From: Alistipes sp.
Lineage (GTDB): Bacteria; Bacteroidota; Bacteroidia; Bacteroidales; Rikenellaceae
Assembly: GCA_020026395.1 (NCBI GenBank)
Contig: JAHHQM010000010.1
Coordinates: 1-61,121, forward strand
DNA: 61,121 nt
Direction of reading: 5' to 3'
Positions 50,180 through 59,165 of this stretch are shown one piece after another. Below the pieces are notes generated by a model that saw only the letters and a program-made list of their open reading frames with translations, was not told where the DNA came from and made no database searches. Position 1 is the stretch's first letter. The number at the start of each line of letters is the position of its first letter. The position numbers were made by a program, and so were the translations under genes.

Positions 50180-51583
50180 ATGTCTGCCAAACAACAAACG
50201 CTTAATGCCCCGATTTCGTTTTCGGGAAAAGGTTTGCACACGGGCGTCCATGTGACGATGACCGTAAATCCTGCGGAGGTTGACACCGGTATTATTTTCC
50301 GCCGTGTCGATTTGGAAGGAAACCCCACGATTCCTGCATTGTGCGAGAATGTAGTGGACACATCGCGTGGAACTACGATCGAACAAGGTGGAAACCGTGT
50401 ATCGACCATCGAACATATCATGTCTGCACTGTGGACGCTCGGCGTGGATAACGCCATCATCGACATCAACGGCCCCGAAACCCCCATCATGGACGGTTCG
50501 GCACGTGAGTATGCCGAGGCGATCACCCGTGTGGGTGTCGTGGATCAGGAAGCTGAACGCTCCTATTACCACGTTACCGAGAAGATGGTCTATACGATTC
50601 CCGAAAAGGGCGTTGCCATCATCCTCTATCCCGATGACGAGTTCTCCGTGTCGCTGCACGTCGACTACAACTCGAAAGTCATCGGTAACCAGTACGCCAC
50701 GTTCAATCCCGGCGACGATTACGCCGACAAGATTGCACCCTGCCGTACGTTCGTATTCCTGCACGAGATCGAACCGCTGATCAAGATGAACCTGATCAAG
50801 GGCGGTGATCTGGACAACGCCATCGTCGTGGTGGAGTATCCCGTTCCCGAGGATCAGCAGGAGCACCTCAAAAAAGCCTTCAACAAACCCGACATCGTCA
50901 TCAAGGAGGGTTATCTGAATAACCTTGAGTTGCGTTGCAACAACGAGTTGGCACGTCACAAGCTGTTGGATCTGCTCGGTGACTTCGCCCTGCTCGGTCA
51001 GCGCATCAAGGGTCGTGTGTGGGCAACCCGTCCGGGGCACTTCGCCAACACCGAATTCATGAAGGATCTCAAGCGCCGCATCCGCAAGGCCGGAGAGAAA
51101 CCCCGTTACCAGTACGACTGCCGTAAACCCGCCCTGTACGACATCAACGACATCCGTCGTATGTTGCCGCACCGTCCGCCGTTCCTGCTGGTGGATCGTA
51201 TCTTCCGTTGCGAGGATGGTTGCGTGGCAGGTATCAAGAACGTGACGATGAACGAGCCGTTCTTCGTGGGTCACTTCCCCGAGGAGCCCGTCATGCCCGG
51301 TGTGCTGATCGTCGAAGCCATGGCGCAGTGCAGCGGTATCATGGTGTTGCGTTCGGTACCCGATCCCGAGAACTATTCGACCTACTTCATGAAGATCGAC
51401 AAAGTGAAGTTCAAACGTAAGGTCGTTCCCGGTGATACCCTTCAGTTCGAAATTCATCTCCTGGAGCCGATCCGTCGCGGTGTGGCTTTGGTCGAGGCCA
51501 AGGCATTCGTCGGCGAGACGCTGGCTTGCGAGGCCGAACTGATGGCTCAGATTGTCAAAAATAAAAACGTGGAAAAGAAATAA
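50180..51583 (+). CDS. lpxC-fabZ: Bifunctional UDP-3-O-acyl-GlcNAc deacetylase / 3-hydroxyacyl-ACP dehydratase
   Basis: This 467-residue fusion joins two enzymes that compete for hydroxyacyl chains. Residues ~1-310 are LpxC, the committed step of lipid A synthesis, with zinc ligands in STIEHIMSAL and ARHKLLDLLGDFALLG. Residues ~325-467 are FabZ, the fatty-acid dehydratase, with hot-dog motifs RMLPHRPPFLLVDRI, FFVGHFPEEPVMPG (active His) and LIVEAMAQCSG (active Glu). The fusion is characteristic of Bacteroidota. Its stop overlaps the lpxA start by one base (TAATG). Confidence 0.97.
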   Translation: MSAKQQTLNAPISFSGKGLHTGVHVTMTVNPAEVDTGIIFRRVDLEGNPTIPALCENVVDTSRGTTIEQGGNRVSTIEHIMSALWTLGVDNAIIDINGPETPIMDGSAREYAEAITRVGVVDQEAERSYYHVTEKMVYTIPEKGVAIILYPDDEFSVSLHVDYNSKVIGNQYATFNPGDDYADKIAPCRTFVFLHEIEPLIKMNLIKGGDLDNAIVVVEYPVPEDQQEHLKKAFNKPDIVIKEGYLNNLELRCNNELARHKLLDLLGDFALLGQRIKGRVWATRPGHFANTEFMKDLKRRIRKAGEKPRYQYDCRKPALYDINDIRRMLPHRPPFLLVDRIFRCEDGCVAGIKNVTMNEPFFVGHFPEEPVMPGVLIVEAMAQCSGIMVLRSVPDPENYSTYFMKIDKVKFKRKVVPGDTLQFEIHLLEPIRRGVALVEAKAFVGETLACEAELMAQIVKNKNVEKK

Positions 51584-52377
51584 TGATCAGTCATTTGGCT
51601 TATGTACACCCCGACGCCAAAATCGGGGAAAACGTTACCATCGAACCTTTCGCCTACGTGGCGGGAGATGTAGTGATCGGTGACGGTTGCTGGATCGGAC
51701 CCGGCGCAATCATCAACGACGGTGCCCGTATCGGAAAAAACTGTAAGATTTATACTGCCGCATCCATCGCCTGCATTCCGCAGGATTTGAAGTTTGTGGG
51801 CGAGAAGACCACCGCCGTGATCGGTGACAACAACAGCATTCGCGAGTATGTCACCATCAGCCGCGGTACGGCCTCGACGGGTACGACCATCGTGGGCGAC
51901 AACAACCTCCTGATGGCCTACACGCACGTGGGGCACGACTGTGTTGTGGGTAGCAACTGCGTGATTGCCAACCGTGTATCGTTGGCCGGAGAGGTTCATG
52001 TGGGCGACTGGGTAGTAATCGGCGGTCACGTTGCCGTACACCAGTGGACGCACATCGGCGATCACTCGATGGTACAGGGCGGAACGCTCCTCGGACAGGA
52101 TTTGCCTCCGTTTGTGATCGTGCGCAATGACACGGGTCGTTTTGCAGGCATCAATAAGGTGGGTCTTTCGCGTCGCGGATTTTCCAACGAGCGCATCCTC
52201 GAGATTCACGAGGCTTGCCGCCTGTTGTTCCAGAGCGACATGAACTACATGAACGGTTGTGACGAAGTCGAGAAGCAGGTACCGCAGAGTCCCGAGCGCG
52301 ACATGCTCATTAATTTCATCCGTTCGTCGAAACGCGGAGTTATTAAACCTTATCAGTCGAAGCGTCGCGAAGAGTAA
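51583..52377 (+). CDS. lpxA: UDP-N-acetylglucosamine acyltransferase
   Basis: LpxA transfers a hydroxyacyl chain to UDP-GlcNAc, the first lipid A step. The 264-residue protein shows left-handed beta-helix hexapeptide repeats through residues ~1-190. The catalytic His lies in the MAYTHVGHDCVVG region, followed by the conserved IANRVSLAGEVHVGDWVVIGGHVAVHQ. The helical C-terminal domain is normal. It is translationally coupled to lpxC-fabZ. Confidence 0.97.
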   Translation: MISHLAYVHPDAKIGENVTIEPFAYVAGDVVIGDGCWIGPGAIINDGARIGKNCKIYTAASIACIPQDLKFVGEKTTAVIGDNNSIREYVTISRGTASTGTTIVGDNNLLMAYTHVGHDCVVGSNCVIANRVSLAGEVHVGDWVVIGGHVAVHQWTHIGDHSMVQGGTLLGQDLPPFVIVRNDTGRFAGINKVGLSRRGFSNERILEIHEACRLLFQSDMNYMNGCDEVEKQVPQSPERDMLINFIRSSKRGVIKPYQSKRREE

Positions 52378-52394
52378 AAAATCCGATCTAATCA

Positions 52395-52424
52395 TTGGAT
52401 TATCATATTTTTTCACTATATTTG
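52395..52424 (+). promoter_or_regulatory. Promoter of the rimP-nusA-infB operon
   Basis: TTG at 52395-52397 and TATATTTG at 52417-52424 are 19 bp apart. The first ATG is about 370 bases downstream. Confidence 0.78.
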
Positions 52425-52797
52425 CACCGTAAGGACAAATTGGTTGGAGGAAAGGGGACAAAAGTCCCCTTTCTTTCATATCTGCTCCGACCCAAGTGGC
52501 AAGTAAGAGGGGAAAAGGAGGCGCAGGGGGCGCAGGGAGTACGCGAGAGGTGCAGGAAGTGCGAGTAAGGGAGATGCCGAGTAAGGAAGGTAAGAGAAGA
52601 AGAGAAGAGGTCTGTAAGAGTACCCGCCGCCCGCCCAAGTGGTGCAAGCCGCCCCGCAGAAGCGTGCAAGTCGCCCGCCGAAAGGATCGCATTGCCCCGA
52701 GGCGCCAAGGAGTTGAAGTCGCGTTCCATTCTCTTTTCGGGGACGCTCCTGATTTAAAGTCCCGATTCACAACGTAAAGAAACAGATTCAAAAATAT
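52425..52797 (+). promoter_or_regulatory. Long leader of rimP-nusA-infB
   Basis: The predicted leader of ~370 nt begins with a terminator-like hairpin and continues as purine-rich sequence (52480-52640) without a convincing small ORF. Leader-mediated control by NusA-type feedback is conceivable but unproven. Confidence 0.5.
52451..52472 (+). terminator. Possible attenuator hairpin in the rimP leader
   Basis: Perfect 9-bp stem aaaggggac / gtcccctttc with an AAAA loop, followed by the weak tract ctttcat, ~25 nt from the predicted transcript start. Confidence 0.5.
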
Positions 52798-53265
52798 ATG
52801 GTGGAAGTAAGGAAAGTAATTGAATTGGCCGAGAAACAAATGGAAGGAACCGATTTGTTTGTGGTGGAGTGCAAGATCTCGCCGGCCAACGAAATCGAAC
52901 TGGTCATCGACAGCGACACCTCGGTGGGCATTGATACCTGTGTCGAGTTAAGCCGTGCGATCGAGGCCGAACTGGATCGCGACGAGGAGGATTTCTCGCT
53001 GATGGTGGCTTCGGCAGGCATCGGCTCGGAGCTTCGCTCGGTACGTCAGTACCGTAAACTCATCGGTCGTTCGGTGGAGGTGCTCCTGACGAGCGGCGTC
53101 AAGGTGCTGGCACGTCTGGATGAGGTGACCGACGAGGGTATCACCATTTTCTACGAGGAGAAACGTGCGGTCGAGGGCTGCAAACGCAAACAGCTCGTAC
53201 AGGTGACCAACACCTACCCATTTTCGGAAATCAAATATACGAAGGAATACCTCGATTTCAAGTAA
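52798..53265 (+). CDS. rimP: Ribosome maturation factor RimP
   Basis: RimP assists 30S subunit assembly. The 155-residue protein has the N-terminal alpha/beta domain (GTDLFVVECKISPANEIELVIDSDTSVGIDTCVELSRAIEAELD) with the diagnostic SAGIGSELRSVRQYRKLIG linker, then an SH3-like C-terminal domain. It is the usual first gene before nusA, separated by 51 bp. Confidence 0.95.
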   Translation: MVEVRKVIELAEKQMEGTDLFVVECKISPANEIELVIDSDTSVGIDTCVELSRAIEAELDRDEEDFSLMVASAGIGSELRSVRQYRKLIGRSVEVLLTSGVKVLARLDEVTDEGITIFYEEKRAVEGCKRKQLVQVTNTYPFSEIKYTKEYLDFK

Positions 53266-53316
53266 ATCGGGCACGATAACTAAGATAACAAACAACAGAT
53301 AATATAGAATCATTCA

Positions 53317-54546
53317 ATGGACAATCTCAATCTCATCAGCAACTTTGCCGAATTCAAAGAGCTGAAGAACATCGACAAAGCAACCATGATCGGCGTGTTG
53401 GAAGACGTTTTCCGTCACGCATTGCAAAAGCAGTATGAAACAGATGAGAATTTCGATGTCATCATCAATCCCGAAAAGGGCGACCTCGAAATTTGGCGTA
53501 CCCGCACCGTTGTGGAAGACGACGCGGTGGAAAATCCCAACATGCAGATCGGCGTGTCGGAGATGAAGGCCATCGACCCCTCGTATGAGGTCGGTGACGA
53601 CTATGTGGACGAGATCAAACTGGCGTCGTTTGGTCGTCGTACGGTGCTTTCGTTGCGTCAGAACCTCGCATCGCGCATTCTCGATCTGGAGAAGGCCAGC
53701 CTCTATGAGAAATACAAGGAGCGTGTGGGCGATATCGTTACCGGCGAGGTTTATCAGGTATGGAAGAAAGAGGTGCTGATTCTGGATGATGAGGACAATG
53801 AGTTGATTCTGCCCAAGGCCGAGCAGATTCCCAACGACTTCTACCGCAAGGGCGATACCATCAAGGCCATCGTCAAGGGCGTCGAGATGAACAACAACCA
53901 GCCGCGCATCATCCTGTCGCGTACGGCAAGCCAGTTCCTCGAGCGTTTGTTCGAGCAGGAGGTTCCCGAAATCTTCGACGGTCTGATCACCATCAAGAAG
54001 ATCGTACGTATCCCCGGCGAGCGTGCAAAGGTGGCCGTAGAGTCGTACGACGAGCGTATCGACCCCGTAGGTGCATGCGTCGGTATGAAGGGTTCGCGTA
54101 TCTACTCGATCGTCAAGGAGCTGCGCAACGAGAACATCGACGTGGTGAACTACACGTCGAACCCCTCGCTGTTCATCCAGCGTGCCTTGAACCCCGCCAA
54201 GATTTCGTCGATCACCATCGACGAGGAGAAGATGACCGCTTCGGTTTACCTGCAACCCGACCAGGTACCCCTGGCCATCGGTAAGGGCGGTTTGAACATC
54301 CGTCTGTCGAAGATGCTCACAGGCTACGACATCGATGTTTACCGCGAGATCGAGGAGGAGGACGTGGCTCTGACGGAGTTCTCGGACGAGATCGACGGCT
54401 GGATGATTGAGGCCCTGAAGAATGTCGGTTTCGACACGGCCAAGAGCGTACTCGAAGTCCCCGTTGAGGAGGTTGCTTCGCGTGCCGATCTGGAGTTGGA
54501 ACAGGCTCAGAAGATCGTCGAGATCCTCAAGGCCGAGTTCGAATAA
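53317..54546 (+). CDS. nusA: Transcription termination/antitermination protein NusA
   Basis: NusA binds RNA polymerase and modulates pausing, termination and antitermination. The 409-residue protein has the N-terminal polymerase-binding domain (residues ~1-130), an S1 domain (GDIVTGEVYQVWKKEVLIL), then KH1 (VPEIFDGLITIKKIVRIPGERAKVAVES...DPVGACVGMKGSRI) and KH2 (AIGKGGLNIRLSKMLTGYDIDV). A short helical C-terminus follows and the acidic repeats of E. coli NusA are absent, as usual outside Proteobacteria. Confidence 0.97.
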   Translation: MDNLNLISNFAEFKELKNIDKATMIGVLEDVFRHALQKQYETDENFDVIINPEKGDLEIWRTRTVVEDDAVENPNMQIGVSEMKAIDPSYEVGDDYVDEIKLASFGRRTVLSLRQNLASRILDLEKASLYEKYKERVGDIVTGEVYQVWKKEVLILDDEDNELILPKAEQIPNDFYRKGDTIKAIVKGVEMNNNQPRIILSRTASQFLERLFEQEVPEIFDGLITIKKIVRIPGERAKVAVESYDERIDPVGACVGMKGSRIYSIVKELRNENIDVVNYTSNPSLFIQRALNPAKISSITIDEEKMTASVYLQPDQVPLAIGKGGLNIRLSKMLTGYDIDVYREIEEEDVALTEFSDEIDGWMIEALKNVGFDTAKSVLEVPVEEVASRADLELEQAQKIVEILKAEFE

Positions 54547-54575
54547 TCAAAACAGAGAAAAAGAAAAATTTAAAT

Positions 54576-57491
54576 ATGGGAAATCAGAGAAAATTAAGGC
54601 TCATTCAGGTTGCAAAGGAATTCAATGTGGGCATCAGTACCATTACGGATTTCTTGCAGAAGAAGGGTATCAAGAGCGACGGGTCGCCCAATTCGGTGAT
54701 CGACTCCTCGACGTATGCCGTTCTTGAGAAGGAGTACGGGTCGAATCGTGCTGCCGGCGAGGCACGCGAGGAGGTTCGTGAGCGCATCTCCATGAAGCCT
54801 GCCTCGGTGACTCTGGAACAAGCCGAGAAGCAGGAGCGCGAGGAGGAAAAAGAAGTGGTCATCAAGAGCAATGTGATCAGCGTGAAGGACGAGGTGCAGC
54901 AGGCCACGATTTTGGGTAAGATCGATCTTTCGCCCAAACCCAAGAAATCGGAGGAGCATCACCACGAGGAGCCTAAGGCAGAACCCCAGCCCGTAAAGGA
55001 GGAGGTTGAAAAGAAAGCGGAAGTGAAAGTCGAGGCCGAGCCGACGCCTGCGCCCGCTCCCGTGCAAGTAGAATCAAAGAGCGTTGAGGAGGCCTCCATC
55101 CGGGAGACTTCCTCGAAAAAACAGACCATAACACACGAAGTGAAAGAGACAAAGATCGAGACGCCCCAGAATTCTGGTGCAAAGATGCCCAAGGCACAGA
55201 AACCTGCGAAACCCGCCGTAAGCGAGCCCGCCGCAGAAGCTTCGCAGAGCGAGGCTCAACCCAAGAAAGACGGTATTTTCCGTACGGAGACCCCCATCCT
55301 GCAAGGCCCTCAGGTTTTGGGTACGATGGATGTTTCGGGAATTGTTCCGGGCGGCCGTCGCAAGCGCAAACGCATCCAGAAGGAGAAGGTCGATGTCAAC
55401 AAGACCGTAGCCAAAGGTCAGAACGGCGGCGAGAAGAACCACAACAAGGGTGCAAATAACGCCGCAGGTCAGAACCGCAAAGGTGCTTCCGCTCCCCTGC
55501 AGGGTCAGCCCGCCAACCAGCCCAAACCCGGTGAAGGTCGTCGCAACAAGAAGAACAAGAAGCAGAATCCCAAACCGATCGTTCGCCCCGAAGTAAGCGA
55601 AGAGGAGGTATCGAAGCAGATTAAGGATACGCTGGCACGTCTGACCTCGAAGGGTAACAAGAGCAAGTCGGCAAAATATCGTAAGGACAAGCGTGAGGCT
55701 GTTGCCGAGCGTATGAACGAGGAGTTCGAACGCGAAGAACAGGAACGCTCGATCCTGAAGGTCACGGAGTTCGTGACGGTGAGTGAGTTGGCCACGATGA
55801 TGAACGTGACCCCGACGGAAGTCATCACCGCCTGCATGAACCTCGGACTGATGGTGTCGATCAACCAGCGTCTCGATGCCGAGGCATTGGTGGTTGTGGC
55901 CGAGGAGTTCGGTTACAAGATCGAGTTCGTGTCGGCCGATATTCAGGAGGCCATCGCCGATGAGGAGGACGACGAGAAGGATCTCGTTCCGCGTCCGCCG
56001 ATCGTGACGGTCATGGGTCACGTCGATCACGGTAAGACTTCGTTGCTGGATAACATCCGTAAGACGAACGTCATCGAGGGTGAGGCCGGTGGTATCACGC
56101 AGCACATCGGTGCCTACAGCGTGAAACTCAACGGTCAGAAGATCACCTTCCTCGATACCCCGGGTCACGAGGCATTTACCGCCATGCGTGCACGTGGTGC
56201 GGCCGTTACCGACGTAGCCGTGATTATTGTGGCTGCCGATGACAACGTCATGCCGCAGACCATCGAGGCCATCAACCACGCACAGGCCGCAGGCGTTCCG
56301 ATGGTATTCGCCATCAACAAGATCGATAAACCGCAGGCCAACCCCGAGCACATCAAGGAGCAGCTCTCGCAGATGAACTACCTCGTGGAGTCGTGGGGCG
56401 GTAAGTATCAGGATCAGGAAGTGTCGGCCAAGAAGGGTATCAACCTCGACAAACTGTTGGAGAAGGTACTTCTGGAGGCCGAGATGCTCGACTTGAAGGC
56501 CAACCCCAACAAGAAGGCCGTGGGTACGGTTATCGAGTCGACGCTGGACAAGGGTCGTGGTTATGTTTCGACGATTCTGGTGCAGAACGGCACGTTGCGC
56601 GTGGGTGATGTCATCCTTTCGGGTACGTATACCGGACGTGTGAAGGCCATGTTCAACGAGAACGGTAAGAAGGTGACCGAGGCAGGCCCTTCGACTCCGG
56701 TTCAGGTGTTGGGTCTGAACGGTGCACCGCAGGCCGGTGACCTGTTCAACGTGATGGACGACGACCGTTCGGCACGTGAGATCGCCAACAAACGTGAGCA
56801 GTTGCAGCGTATGCAGGGTATCATGACCCAGAAGCACGTGACGCTGGATGACCTGGGTCGCCGTATCGCCATGGGCTCGTTCAAGGAGCTGAACATCATC
56901 GTCAAGGGTGATGTGGACGGTTCGGTGGAGGCTATGTCCGGATCGCTCATCAAACTTTCGAAGGAGACCGTACAGGTGAACGTGATCCACGCAGCCGTAG
57001 GTCAGATCTCGGAGTCGGATGTGCTGCTGGCTGCCGCTTCGAACGCCATCATCGTCGGTTTCCAGGTTCGTCCTTCGGCTTCGGCTCGTAAGATCGCCGA
57101 GAAGGAGGAGATCGAAATCCGTCTGTATTCGGTCATCTTCGATGCCATCAACGATATCAAGGATGCAATCGAGGGTATGTTGGAGCCGATCATGAAGGAG
57201 GAGATCGTCGCTTCGGTCGAGGTCCAGGAAATCTTCAAGATCTCGAAGGTCGGCACGGTTGCCGGTTGCGTGGTCCGTGAGGGTAAACTGGGTCGCAACA
57301 CGACCATCCGCGTGATCCGTGACGGTATCGTAATCCACACGGGTAAACTGGGCTCTTTGAAGCGATTCAAGGATGATGTCAAGGAAGTTACCGTCGGTCA
57401 GGATTGCGGTCTGAACATCGAATCGTACAACGATGTGAAGGTCGGCGATATCGTCGAGGGATACGAGAAGGTCGAGGTGAAACGTAAGTAA
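54576..57491 (+). CDS. infB: Translation initiation factor IF-2
   Basis: IF-2 is the GTPase that places initiator tRNA on the ribosome. The 971-residue protein starts with an IF2N helix domain (KLRLIQVAKEFNVGISTITDFLQKKG). A long charged, Ala/Pro/Glu/Lys-rich region runs to ~residue 390. Then come a second IF2N domain and the GTPase: G1 GHVDHGKTS near residue 481, G3 DTPGHEAF, G4 NKIDKP. The beta-barrel and C-terminal tRNA-binding domains complete it. It ends at a 17-bp terminator stem. Confidence 0.97.
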   Translation: MGNQRKLRLIQVAKEFNVGISTITDFLQKKGIKSDGSPNSVIDSSTYAVLEKEYGSNRAAGEAREEVRERISMKPASVTLEQAEKQEREEEKEVVIKSNVISVKDEVQQATILGKIDLSPKPKKSEEHHHEEPKAEPQPVKEEVEKKAEVKVEAEPTPAPAPVQVESKSVEEASIRETSSKKQTITHEVKETKIETPQNSGAKMPKAQKPAKPAVSEPAAEASQSEAQPKKDGIFRTETPILQGPQVLGTMDVSGIVPGGRRKRKRIQKEKVDVNKTVAKGQNGGEKNHNKGANNAAGQNRKGASAPLQGQPANQPKPGEGRRNKKNKKQNPKPIVRPEVSEEEVSKQIKDTLARLTSKGNKSKSAKYRKDKREAVAERMNEEFEREEQERSILKVTEFVTVSELATMMNVTPTEVITACMNLGLMVSINQRLDAEALVVVAEEFGYKIEFVSADIQEAIADEEDDEKDLVPRPPIVTVMGHVDHGKTSLLDNIRKTNVIEGEAGGITQHIGAYSVKLNGQKITFLDTPGHEAFTAMRARGAAVTDVAVIIVAADDNVMPQTIEAINHAQAAGVPMVFAINKIDKPQANPEHIKEQLSQMNYLVESWGGKYQDQEVSAKKGINLDKLLEKVLLEAEMLDLKANPNKKAVGTVIESTLDKGRGYVSTILVQNGTLRVGDVILSGTYTGRVKAMFNENGKKVTEAGPSTPVQVLGLNGAPQAGDLFNVMDDDRSAREIANKREQLQRMQGIMTQKHVTLDDLGRRIAMGSFKELNIIVKGDVDGSVEAMSGSLIKLSKETVQVNVIHAAVGQISESDVLLAAASNAIIVGFQVRPSASARKIAEKEEIEIRLYSVIFDAINDIKDAIEGMLEPIMKEEIVASVEVQEIFKISKVGTVAGCVVREGKLGRNTTIRVIRDGIVIHTGKLGSLKRFKDDVKEVTVGQDCGLNIESYNDVKVGDIVEGYEKVEVKRK

Positions 57492-57556
57492 TCCGCGATC
57501 TTGTAGAAATATTTTTACGCGGAATTTCCGAAAAATTCCGAAAAAGTCGTATATTC

Positions 57557-57602
57557 GTAACACATTTGCAGGGAAGTGCCCTGCAAGTGTGTTACTTTTT
57601 TG
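57557..57602 (+). terminator. infB operon terminator
   Basis: A 17-bp stem with one G-T pair (gtaacacatttgcaggg / ccctgcaagtgtgttac), then seven T residues. Confidence 0.92.
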
Positions 57603-57635
57603 TAGACATGTATAACCGATTCAACTTAAAACAAC

Positions 57636-58955
57636 ATGATTCACCCTATTCATTACATAACGGCAGAGGAGGCCGTTAAAGTCATCAAGTCTGGAGACCA
57701 TATCCACTTGAGTTCGGTCGCTTCGGCACCGCAATGTTTGATTAAGGCCATGTGTGCCCGTGGAGAAGCCGGGGAGTTGCACGATGTATTCATCAGCCAC
57801 CTTCACACCGAAGGCCCTGCACCCTATGCCGATCCGAAATTCGAGGGCGTTTTTCAGTTGAATTCGTTTTTCGTCGGCTCCAACGTACGCGGCATGACGC
57901 AGGCGGGATATGCGGGTTACATTCCCGTATTCCTGAGCGAGACCCAGAAATTGTATCGTTGCGGTGCGGTTCCGTGTGACGTGGCGATGATTCAGGTCTG
58001 CCCGCCCGACAAACACGGCTATGTGTCGCTCGGTACGTCGGTCGATGCCACGCTGGCGGCTGTCGAGTGCGCCAAACATGTGATTGCCGTGGTCAATCCC
58101 CACGTGCCGCGTGCCTTCGGACAGGCCATGATCCACATGTCGAAGATCGATATGTTTGTACAGGACGACACCCCGCTGATCGAGGCCAAATTCTCCGCCC
58201 CGAACGCCATCGAGGAGCAGATCGGTAAGAACTGCGCCGAGTTGATCGAGGACGGTGCAACGCTTCAGATGGGTATCGGTGCCATTCCCAATGCCGTGCT
58301 TTCGCAGCTGGGCAACCACAAGAACCTGGGTATCCACACCGAAATGTTCGCCGACGGCGTATTGCCGCTGGTCGAGAAGGGCGTCATCAACGGCGAAGCC
58401 AAAAAGACCGACCCCGGAAAGATCGTTTCGACCTTCCTGATGGGTTCGAAAGAGGTCTACGACTTTATCGACGATAACCCCGGTGTGCTGATGATGGATG
58501 TGGGTTACACGAACGATCCCTATATCATCTCGCAGAACGACCGCATGACGGCCATCAACTCGGCCATGCAGATCGACCTCACGGGTCAGATTTCGGCCGA
58601 CTCGCTGGGTACGAAATTCTGGTCGGGTGTCGGTGGTCAGATCGACTTCGTCTATGGTGCATCGCTCGCCCGCGAGGGTAAGGCCATCATCGCCATGCCT
58701 TCGATGACCAACAAGGGTGTTTCGAAGATCTGCCCGATGCTGCTGCCCGGTGCAGGTGTCGTGACGACGCGTAACCACGCCCACTGGATCGTTACGGAGT
58801 ACGGTGCGGTGGATCTCTACGGAAAAACGATGCAGGAGCGTGCCCGTCTTTTGATTTCGATTGCCCACCCGTCGGCTCGTGAGGAGCTGGATCGTGCCGC
58901 TTTCGAGCGTTGGGGTTCGCACCACCACTACATCAAAAAATACATGGGAAAATAA
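57636..58955 (+). CDS. Acetyl-CoA hydrolase/CoA-transferase family protein
   Basis: The 439-residue protein is a family I CoA-transferase-type enzyme. The catalytic glutamate should be in LGIHTEMFADG, and GMGIGAIPNAVL-like TLQMGIGAIPNAV and SGVGGQIDFVYGA form the CoA site. Members move CoA between acetate and butyrate, 4-hydroxybutyrate, succinate or propionate, fitting a fermentative anaerobe; the donor and acceptor cannot be read from sequence. No promoter box was found, although a strong terminator precedes it. Confidence 0.9.
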   Translation: MIHPIHYITAEEAVKVIKSGDHIHLSSVASAPQCLIKAMCARGEAGELHDVFISHLHTEGPAPYADPKFEGVFQLNSFFVGSNVRGMTQAGYAGYIPVFLSETQKLYRCGAVPCDVAMIQVCPPDKHGYVSLGTSVDATLAAVECAKHVIAVVNPHVPRAFGQAMIHMSKIDMFVQDDTPLIEAKFSAPNAIEEQIGKNCAELIEDGATLQMGIGAIPNAVLSQLGNHKNLGIHTEMFADGVLPLVEKGVINGEAKKTDPGKIVSTFLMGSKEVYDFIDDNPGVLMMDVGYTNDPYIISQNDRMTAINSAMQIDLTGQISADSLGTKFWSGVGGQIDFVYGASLAREGKAIIAMPSMTNKGVSKICPMLLPGAGVVTTRNHAHWIVTEYGAVDLYGKTMQERARLLISIAHPSAREELDRAAFERWGSHHHYIKKYMGK

Positions 58956-58977
58956 GGGGACTGCCCCCGAAAACGAT

Positions 58978-59015
58978 AAAGGAGATGTTCCACCTGCGGA
59001 ACATCTCCTTTTTTT
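58978..59015 (+). terminator. CoA-transferase terminator
   Basis: Stem aaaggagatgttcc / ggaacatctccttt followed by T residues. Confidence 0.9.
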
Positions 59016-59016
59016 G

Positions 59017-59088
59017 TACCCTCGCCGAGAATCGAACTCGGATCAATGGTTTAGGAAACCACTATTCTATCCGTTGAACTACAAGGGC
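59017..59088 (-). tRNA. tRNA-Arg (CCT)
   Basis: A 72-nt cloverleaf with anticodon CCT in loop TTCCTAA, reading AGG. The T-loop TTCGATT is standard. CCA is not encoded. It follows the porin gene on the same strand, with a terminator hairpin in between. Confidence 0.92.
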
Positions 59089-59099
59089 ATCGTGCCTAT

Positions 59100-59141
59100 A
59101 AAAAAGCGGTACTCCCGATCCCCTACGATCGAAAGTACCGC
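59100..59141 (-). terminator. Porin gene terminator
   Basis: Minus-strand stem gcggtact / agtaccgc with inner GATC pairing, followed by TTTTTT, 25 bases past the porin stop. Confidence 0.8.
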
Positions 59142-59165
59142 AAATATACGAATTAATTCCCGACT

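Noticed and set aside
55074..57563. An 829-codon minus-strand frame opposite infB
   Set aside because: The infB product is unmistakable; the antisense product is low-complexity and His/Leu/Asp-rich.
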